From Gonapodya sp. JEL0774 (lineage: Eukaryota > Monoblepharomycota > Monoblepharidomycetes > Monoblepharidales > Gonapodyaceae): a stretch of 42,117 nucleotides of DNA. Every line of letters starts with the position of its first letter. Positions within the stretch are counted from its first letter, which is position 1. The DNA lies in assembly GCA_027604505.1 (NCBI GenBank), contig JADIIX010000007.1:241755-283871 (forward strand), read 5' to 3'. The notes beneath the pieces were generated by a model. That model made no database searches and was not told the DNA's origin. It was given only the letters and a program-made list of their open reading frames with translations. Shown one piece after another: positions 36,601 to 42,117 of the stretch. The position numbers and the translations under genes are program-made.

Positions 36601-38767
36601 TAGTGGAAATGTTTCTGTGGGCTTTTAAATATGGGTCATTCACTCAATAAAGTGAGCAAAGTTTCATGTATTATAGTTCCATTTGAGTTGAGCAATTGAG
36701 AGGGTCGGTGCATGGACATGCGCTCAGTCTTTGCTAGTAATTCAGCCAGGCGTGCTGGAACTTGTTCTCTCCAAGCATCGAAGGGATGACGTTGTGGGCT
36801 TCAAATGGATCGGATCAAACAAGCATCAAAACCGTGAACACGACCTTGGACTACTAAATCAGTGAATCTGGTGAAGATCAGTGACAGTTGTGGATGACGG
36901 GAATGTTCCTATTATCATCAGTCATTTCATTCACTCTCTCTTCAACTCCAGCTACGAGGTTACAAATGACCACATTGAATTGGAATCTGCAAGCGCAAAC
37001 AGTGTGTCTGGTAAACTTAAAAATATGCTCTTATGCTTATGCTTGTTTTTTTCAAGTTCTGGAGCCCACCTGCCCTTCCACATCAGAGTTAATGGCAGAA
37101 AGGGAAGGTTCGGAGATTATGAACCTTGTAAGTTGGCATTTAAATTTTGCAGTGTCAAATCATACACAATGAAATTGGTGCGCTGCGGGTTGTCCTCATC
37201 CTGACTGGTGAATCCAAACTCACCATCACCTCCACTGCAGACCACAAGCACTGCTGGCATTTTTGTTCCATCTTCCATTGTGCCTGTGAGACTGTAGTGC
37301 CAATTACGTCTTTTCGTCACTGAGATTTGAGGGCTTTGCAGTGTTCCGATTCCTGGAGTGGCGCACTCTGAAACAATGAAACAGAGCTCCCAGGTGATTT
37401 GAAAAGAAAGAGGCGTATTGCAGCAAGGTCAATCCAGATTGACAGAGCTGACATTACAAGAACAGGCATTGATTGGCTCCTCAGAAGTTGTGGAAGGGAG
37501 CAATCAAGGAGCAGAAGAGATGAGTCCAAGCAAACTGTCCATAAACTCAAAGAATTTACACCATGCCTTGGTGGAAAACAATGCCTTGTTCCCCACAGGC
37601 ATCAAACTTTGCACCACCAGGAGAGGTTCTCAAAGATCCCATCCCATCAGGTCCAAGCAAGGTGTCTGTGTCCTCAGTTGCTCAGTCCAGGAGCGCAGGC
37701 ATCCAGAAAGATATTGCACCTGTTCTAGTAAGTCCACTCAGAAGTCCAAAGTTTGACTGGACCTGCGGTAGCTCATAGCTGAAATTGCTATGCATTTTCT
37801 ACTATTCTGGTTTATCTTTTAGATCTCACAGGACTTGCATGGTCTGGAAGAATTGCATGTTACCAACACACAGACAGTCTTTGGCGTCCACCTTGGATGG
37901 CAAAACAGATGTTGTTGAGTCAGGCCATGTTGAAGCAGCTCACAAGCAGCCTACGCAATTAGATGTTAATGCGCAGGGCACTTCCCTTGCTCTTTCCACA
38001 CAACCATCAGGTGCCGCAGGGGAGTCTCTGACCACCCCGAACAAGTTGCCAACAGTACAGAAGTGATAGCACCACCACCAGTTGCCTCACCCTTATCCAT
38101 GGCGACCATGAATCCCGTGTCTCACTTGTGCATCTATCCATCAATTGCCCCTCAGGCTGGCACCTCCGGCTCTGTGCATAGAGTCACTGGCCATGTAGAT
38201 GGTAATGAAAGGATACTGCCATGGAAAGTTATTCCACTCTACCCAATAAATGAGGTCAGACAAAAGTTTCAAGATGTTTTGGTATTGACACCTTGCATAT
38301 GACCACAGCCCACACATGCAAATAAGGCACACCTAGCTACGCACAATAAGATGTCATCTCACTCCATCTCACACTCCAGGCCTATCACTAGGCCACCATC
38401 CCATCTTAGAGGGCTGAGACTGATACATAGTGACAGCCCCACTACAAAGAGAAACTTGTAAGGCAGGAGCTGCTTGCACTCATCGCTACTCAAAGTCACG
38501 AAACTGCCTGAGGTGAGTGTTTGAATAAACAAAACATGCTCCGAGCTCGGGTACTGACGTATCTCTTACCTGCAAGGTTCTATGGCCGATGCAATGGACA
38601 GGATAAAACCCCCCCATCTTGGTCTCATGCTGGAAAGGGTGGCTCCTGACCTCAAACATCTTCTCGTGGAGCAGAGAGCTATGATGGATGCCCCATCTCT
38701 CTTGAAGTACCTTTGCTGCCACCCATAAAAACAAAGGTGAGCTTTTGAATGCTTTCCTGTCTCACCT

Positions 38768-39223
38768 TTGCATAATACAATCTGGCACTCACTTGCAACT
38801 CCCAAGGCCTCCTATTTCAGATACTTGCATATTTGCACATGCCTAGAGCTTATCCGTTCAGTAACCCTGCGCAGCCTGTACATCGGCAGTTGCTGCATAG
38901 TGTTAGGGGACGTGCCGCAGGGCAAGAATCGAGGTCCCAATTATATGTATTCTGTGTCTGCTCCAGTTGCACCACTGTTCCAACGCGCCTCATACAAAAA
39001 TATGTCTACACTATACCACGTCCTGCACATCAACACAGTGGTCATACAACAACAGGGATGTAAAACCCGCGAACCTCCAGGTCAACAGGATGAAAATCAA
39101 GATTTCAGGTTATCACTGGCACACATTAATACACCAACTACACCACACAAAAAGGCAGCAACCGACACAGATGGCAATTCTAGTTCTCTCTGCGCGTCCT
39201 TGATGCAATGGAGCTCCTTATAG
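38768..39223 (+). CDS. Possible hypothetical protein, 151 codons
   Basis: An uninterrupted frame of 151 codons lies in the decayed zone. The encoded sequence is rich in Ser, Thr, Gln and His and has a hydrophilic second half (GQQDENQDF and GNSSSLC pieces). I recognise no domain, and the composition is close to what chance would give in this base composition. It is listed because it is the longest open stretch in the zone, but it could equally be non-coding. Confidence 0.12.
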   Translation: MHNTIWHSLATPKASYFRYLHICTCLELIRSVTLRSLYIGSCCIVLGDVPQGKNRGPNYMYSVSAPVAPLFQRASYKNMSTLYHVLHINTVVIQQQGCKTREPPGQQDENQDFRLSLAHINTPTTPHKKAATDTDGNSSSLCASLMQWSSL

Positions 39224-39434
39224 TCCGGACAGCAATTGCTGTCACAGGAACAAACGTGATTGAGACCCATGACAGTTGAAAGTCCATATCCCCTTTGGAA
39301 TCTCCATACGAATCACATTCAAAATCCATGATGAGCAGGTAGTTGACCTGGTAATGCAATAGAAGATAGAATTCTATATGTACTATCACAGAGGATGGGT
39401 GGTTGATGACTCCAAAACAGTTTTGAATATTTGA

Positions 39435-40192
39435 GCCCCACCATTTGGCAAAAACACTCTACAACTACAGTTTTGGAGCTGCCAAACAGGCCCTCAGTTT
39501 CAAGCGCTGGAACTTTGGTTCAATGTTCGGACCTACGGCACAAAGATTGATATCTTCAGCATCAACTGTCTTTGTCAACATGCTCATCAGTCAATATGCA
39601 TTCTCACACACTGCTCCACTGGGGTACTCTGGTCTGCTGAGGAAGAATGTGCTGTTCTGAAAAATGCCATACCAGTTTTGATTAATATTGTCTGGTGATT
39701 TATGTACTTGTTGAATGCTTTATTGTGGATGGTTGACATTAATGTCCTCTGATGTTCATTCACTGCCCTTTTAATCCTGTCCAAAAATGATTGGTTGGCT
39801 CTGACAACCATCAATGCTTTTCACCATGGCTGCCTCAAACAAATGTGGCAGTACGCTTCAGCTGAGCCAAATGTTGCTTTGCTGGTGACAGTTGCAGGGG
39901 AAGTCTTGCTGGAAACAGGTGGATTGGGCCTTTTGTCTGGGAAGTGGGAGTGTGACTGATACCTTTCCTTTGGCTCTATGTACTGTAATAACCCTTATTT
40001 GCTTTGTTCCTCAGTCGTTCACTGGGAATGAATCCAGATCGTCACATGAACCACCCATTTTTTCAAGATCCTGTCCTGCAAAATGAGATCCAGGATATCT
40101 GTACCCCAACTGAGTTTCAGAAGTTTATTTTGCCATTCCTTTGTGACGATTCTCCATTATGGCACTTGAGCCAACTGCAAGTGTCACAGTGA
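39435..40192 (+). pseudogene. Relic reading frame interrupted only by TGA codons
   Basis: One frame runs from 39435 to 39956 with stops only at 39696 and 39750, and ends with a third stop at 39957; all three are TGA. Between them the translation looks protein-like (ELWFNVRTYGTKIDIFSINC, NDWLALTTINAFHHGCLKQM, LVTVAGEVLLETGGLGLLSG). An intron-like piece, about 39973-40013, ends in TTCCTCAG, and a further open piece follows to 40192 (MNPDRHMNHPFFQDPVL). TGA is what CGA (Arg) becomes after C-to-T change at CpG, matching the CpG loss here. I do not recognise the protein. It could be a dead mobile-element gene or a dead host gene. Confidence 0.4.
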
Positions 40193-40500
40193 AACAGTCA
40201 CAAACTCACTCAATGCACTCATGCTCAAAAGTCACATATTTGTGCCACGTATTATGGCCACGCAATTCACAATTGAGAATTTTGAAAGCTTGAATGAATG
40301 AGTTTATTGTCTTACTAAGGGAGATGACTTTGGGGACATTGATTGCTTTTGAAGCTTGCAGACCGGCATTGCATTGGGGATGTAAAGAAAACATTGTTTA
40401 TGCCTAACATTCCATTGAAGTGGGGAGTTGGTGTGTTATAGCTCATACATGTGTGTAGGAACAGAATAACCACCTCTGGTGAACCAGAACAAATAAATGT

Positions 40501-41711
40501 ATAGTGGAACGATAAAAAAAATATGATGTCTAGCTTTGTTCAACCGAAGAGAAACGGAGTGAACTCCCAAGGTCAGCTAGGTGGATTTTTGCTTCTATTG
40601 GCTCCTCCTCTGTTGATGAGATGGGGGTGCTCCAGGGTTGCCGTTTGCACAAGGTTGCGATGTGAATTGCTGTTGTCATATCTTCTGAAAGCGCTAATGT
40701 GGATCCCGCGATGACCAAGGCATCTTCGGGGAAATGATGCCGGATGAGAGCGGTTCAGGTATGTGTACCAAGACGAAGAGGTCCCGGCGCCAGTTTTGTT
40801 ATTATAATGAAACCAAAGGATTTATTTCCTAATTTTTTAGGCTGATTAAGCAGAGATCGGCTGCTTGATGTTGAGAGCGTTTTTAGGTGTGGGATCCTCT
40901 GAGTCTGGAGTTCCGATCGGGAATATTGAGGCTCCCAATTCTCTATGAGTGCATGGGGACATGGGCGGCTCCAGGTGCCAGGCATCGACCACTCTTCTCG
41001 CGGAGGGCATCCAGTCCGCGCTTTTAATCCCCAACGTCGTGTCACGACCACTCTTCGCAAAAGTACTGCGCTGGGACCGAGCTGTGTTGGCCCACCCGGA
41101 CCCGGGGAGGTCCAAAAAGGCACGATTGGGGTACAGAGTGCGCTGAGTGGCGCTCGTTCGGGACAAAGAGACGCAAGGAGGAGCCACGTTTCCTGTTCTA
41201 GTTGTACAGGCCGTGGTAGTTGAACGGAGGACGCAATAAACTTCCCTGGCCGGGGAAGAGCTGTGTGCCGAGACTGCGCTAACATTCACAGCAGTGAATC
41301 GAATCTGGCTGAAAAGCTGAGCAATGGTGGCGATGCAAAATGGTAATGAGGAAAGCGCAGGAAGGGGCGAGTGGGGAGGTGAGGTGAGTGAGAACGACCA
41401 TCTGCCAAAGTGCACACAGCGGGAAGGGCGTCTTGGGGGTGGCAGAATACGGAAGAGCCAGTTCCGTCATCGACGTATCTGGAAGAATCATATCGCCGTG
41501 TTATGTGTCGGATGGAGGCTTCCGTTCAGCCCACATATCTTCTCCACTCCGATCGGAATTTTCCTCTCCACCTGCCTTTTGTCGAATCACATTTTTGCAT
41601 GCCATTTGCTGATCTCATCTTCAACTTTCTAACCGGTCACACGCCTCTTGGACACCAAATTTGCACCGAATTCTATCCTGCATCATCTTCTCGTCTCAGC
41701 TTTCTCAGGTT
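40501..41711. other. Intergenic region with overlapping open frames, function unclear
   Basis: CpG content returns to normal. From about 40846 to 41415 three frames are open at once: two on the minus strand and one on the plus strand. The minus frame ending at 40846 gives the most protein-like end (FLDLPGSGWANT, SADWMPSARRVVDAWHLEPP) and could be a last exon, but it lacks an early ATG and I could not find an in-phase upstream exon. No RNA gene was recognised. Confidence 0.4.
40846..41330 (-). CDS. Possible last exon of an unidentified gene
   Basis: This minus-strand frame is open from about 41415 to its stop at 40846. Its translation has a mixed composition with Ser/Thr/Arg-rich, acid-poor N-terminal residues (SQIRFTAVNVSAVSAHSSS), compatible with a mitochondrial presequence, then SADWMPSARRVVDAWHLEPP and an end of NALNIKQPISA. 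An acceptor-like TTGCTCAG lies near 41315. No first exon or ATG was found, and two other frames overlap it, so it may be chance. Confidence 0.22.
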
Positions 41712-42117
41712 ATGTCCCTCCCCCCACTTACCCCGTCCGCCCACGGCCTTGGAACTGGACCTCCTCCCCAACCGAGCCAACTCCAGTACCAGCACCACTC
41801 CCTGTTCCGCCAACCATCGTTTCACCAAACTGGCTACCCACACCATCATCTCTCACACACTCAGCACCATTTAAACCCCCTCCCCTCTCACTACTTCGAC
41901 CCTCCGAACTGCCCCCCCCCCCCCTCGGGGCCATTCCCCCAATGCCCGCCACCGAAAAGCATATCGCAACCGTGCCCAACAGGGGCCCCCCCCCCGGGCA
42001 CACCCCCCACACAACAAAACCCACCCCCGCCCCCCGGCAGTGGAAGCGAAACCGAGACACAGAGCCGGGCCCCCGAGTCACGCAGCCCAGGGGCGGGGGG
42101 GGGGGGGGGGGGCGCGG
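41712..42117 (+). CDS. Partial open frame at the contig end, Pro/His/Gln-rich N-terminus
   Basis: An ATG at 41712 opens a frame that stays open for 135 codons to the last base. The start reads SLPPLTPSAHGLGTGPPPQP, followed by a Gln/His-rich part (QYQHHSLFRQPSFHQ, HHHLSHTQHHLNPLPSHYF) like the N-termini of many fungal transcription regulators. From about 41911 onward the sequence is long C and G runs that look like low-quality contig end, so the codons there are unreliable. The region before the ATG (41540-41710) is pyrimidine-rich, as in a promoter or leader. The gene continues beyond the window if real. Confidence 0.35.
   Translation, partial: MSLPPLTPSAHGLGTGPPPQPSQLQYQHHSLFRQPSFHQTGYPHHHLSHTQHHLNPLPSHYFDPPNCPPPPSGPFPQCPPPKSISQPCPTGAPPPGTPPTQQNPPPPPGSGSETETQSRAPESRSPGAGGGGGGA
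42090..42117. repeat. Homopolymer G run at the contig end
   Basis: The last bases are an almost uninterrupted run of G (about 20 in a row) followed by CGCGG. Together with C runs at 41911-41924 and 41986-41996 this looks like an assembly or read artefact at a contig edge, not a biological repeat. Confidence 0.7.

Larger units (their letters stand above)
36600..40500. other. CpG-depleted zone with broken reading frames (probable decayed repeat or gene relics)
   Basis: The sequence changes character: A/T rises, and CpG becomes rare while TpG and CpA are common. In 39661-40140 I count 3 CpG in 480 bases, compared with 18 in 180 bases of the importin gene (5641-5820). Short protein-like pieces appear on both strands, such as MEDGTKMPAVLVVCSGGDGE (minus, near 37150-37320), a Ser/Pro-rich piece near 37600-38280 that needs frame changes, and the frame described at 39435-40192. 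No terminal repeats, reverse transcriptase or transposase motif could be seen. This is consistent with methylation- or RIP-like decay, but that is inference. Confidence 0.55.

Noticed and set aside
39435..40192. TGA read as an amino acid (reassigned code)
   Set aside because: TGA is the normal stop of the importin, PMS2, and tail-anchored protein genes in this window, so the in-frame TGAs are better explained by CpG decay.
36600..40500. Active retrotransposon or DNA transposon
   Set aside because: I saw no terminal repeats, target-site duplications, or reverse transcriptase, integrase or transposase motifs; only decay is supported.

Overview
This window is a stretch of a fungal nuclear genome and looks like one complete assembly contig, because both ends are G/C homopolymer-rich. 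The genes are typical eukaryotic housekeeping genes split by many short introns (about 22 to 300 bases, mostly 44 to 120) with GTRNGN donors and CAG/TAG acceptors. Transformer-2, CSN1, a Kin1-type kinase and a fungal-type prephenate dehydrogenase occur together, which fits a filamentous or early-diverging fungus (basidiomycete-like or chytrid-like). The sequence alone does not settle the phylum.

Layout. (1) 0.3-3.8 kb: a PAC1/Pba1 proteasome assembly chaperone (+) converges on prephenate dehydrogenase TYR1 (-), with 12 bases between their stop codons. (2) 4.1-8.4 kb: a 15-exon importin-4/Kap123 gene (+), sharing a divergent promoter region with TYR1. (3) 8.5-13.8 kb: a 920-residue homeodomain protein and a nucleostemin/GNL3L-type nucleolar GTPase, both on the minus strand. 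(4) 13.9-15.0 kb: a small transformer-2-like splicing regulator (+), divergent from the GTPase gene across only 91 bases. (5) 15.7-27.0 kb, all minus strand: COP9 signalosome subunit CSN1, a tail-anchored protein of unknown function, and a 1663-residue Kin1/MARK-family kinase. (6) 27.6-31.5 kb: PMS2-type MutL mismatch repair endonuclease (+). (7) 31.6-35.1 kb: a PPR-like, probably mitochondrial protein (-). (8) 35.1-42.1 kb: a gene-poor segment. Between about 36.6 and 40.5 kb it is strongly CpG-depleted and holds broken reading frames, as expected of a decayed repeat or gene relic. The last 400 bases hold an open Pro/His/Gln-rich frame cut by the contig end.

I chained exons by checking reading phase across every junction; the totals are whole numbers of codons for all ten genes for which I could place both ends. 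The genes do not form a pathway cluster: they are separate core functions (proteasome assembly, tyrosine synthesis, nuclear import, ribosome biogenesis, splicing, protein degradation control, polarity kinase, DNA repair, organelle RNA). The most unusual items are the tail-anchored unknown protein with a possible 9-base micro-exon, the CpG-depleted relic zone, and the short divergent promoter flanked by two genes with tiny first coding exons. I found no clear new biological system.
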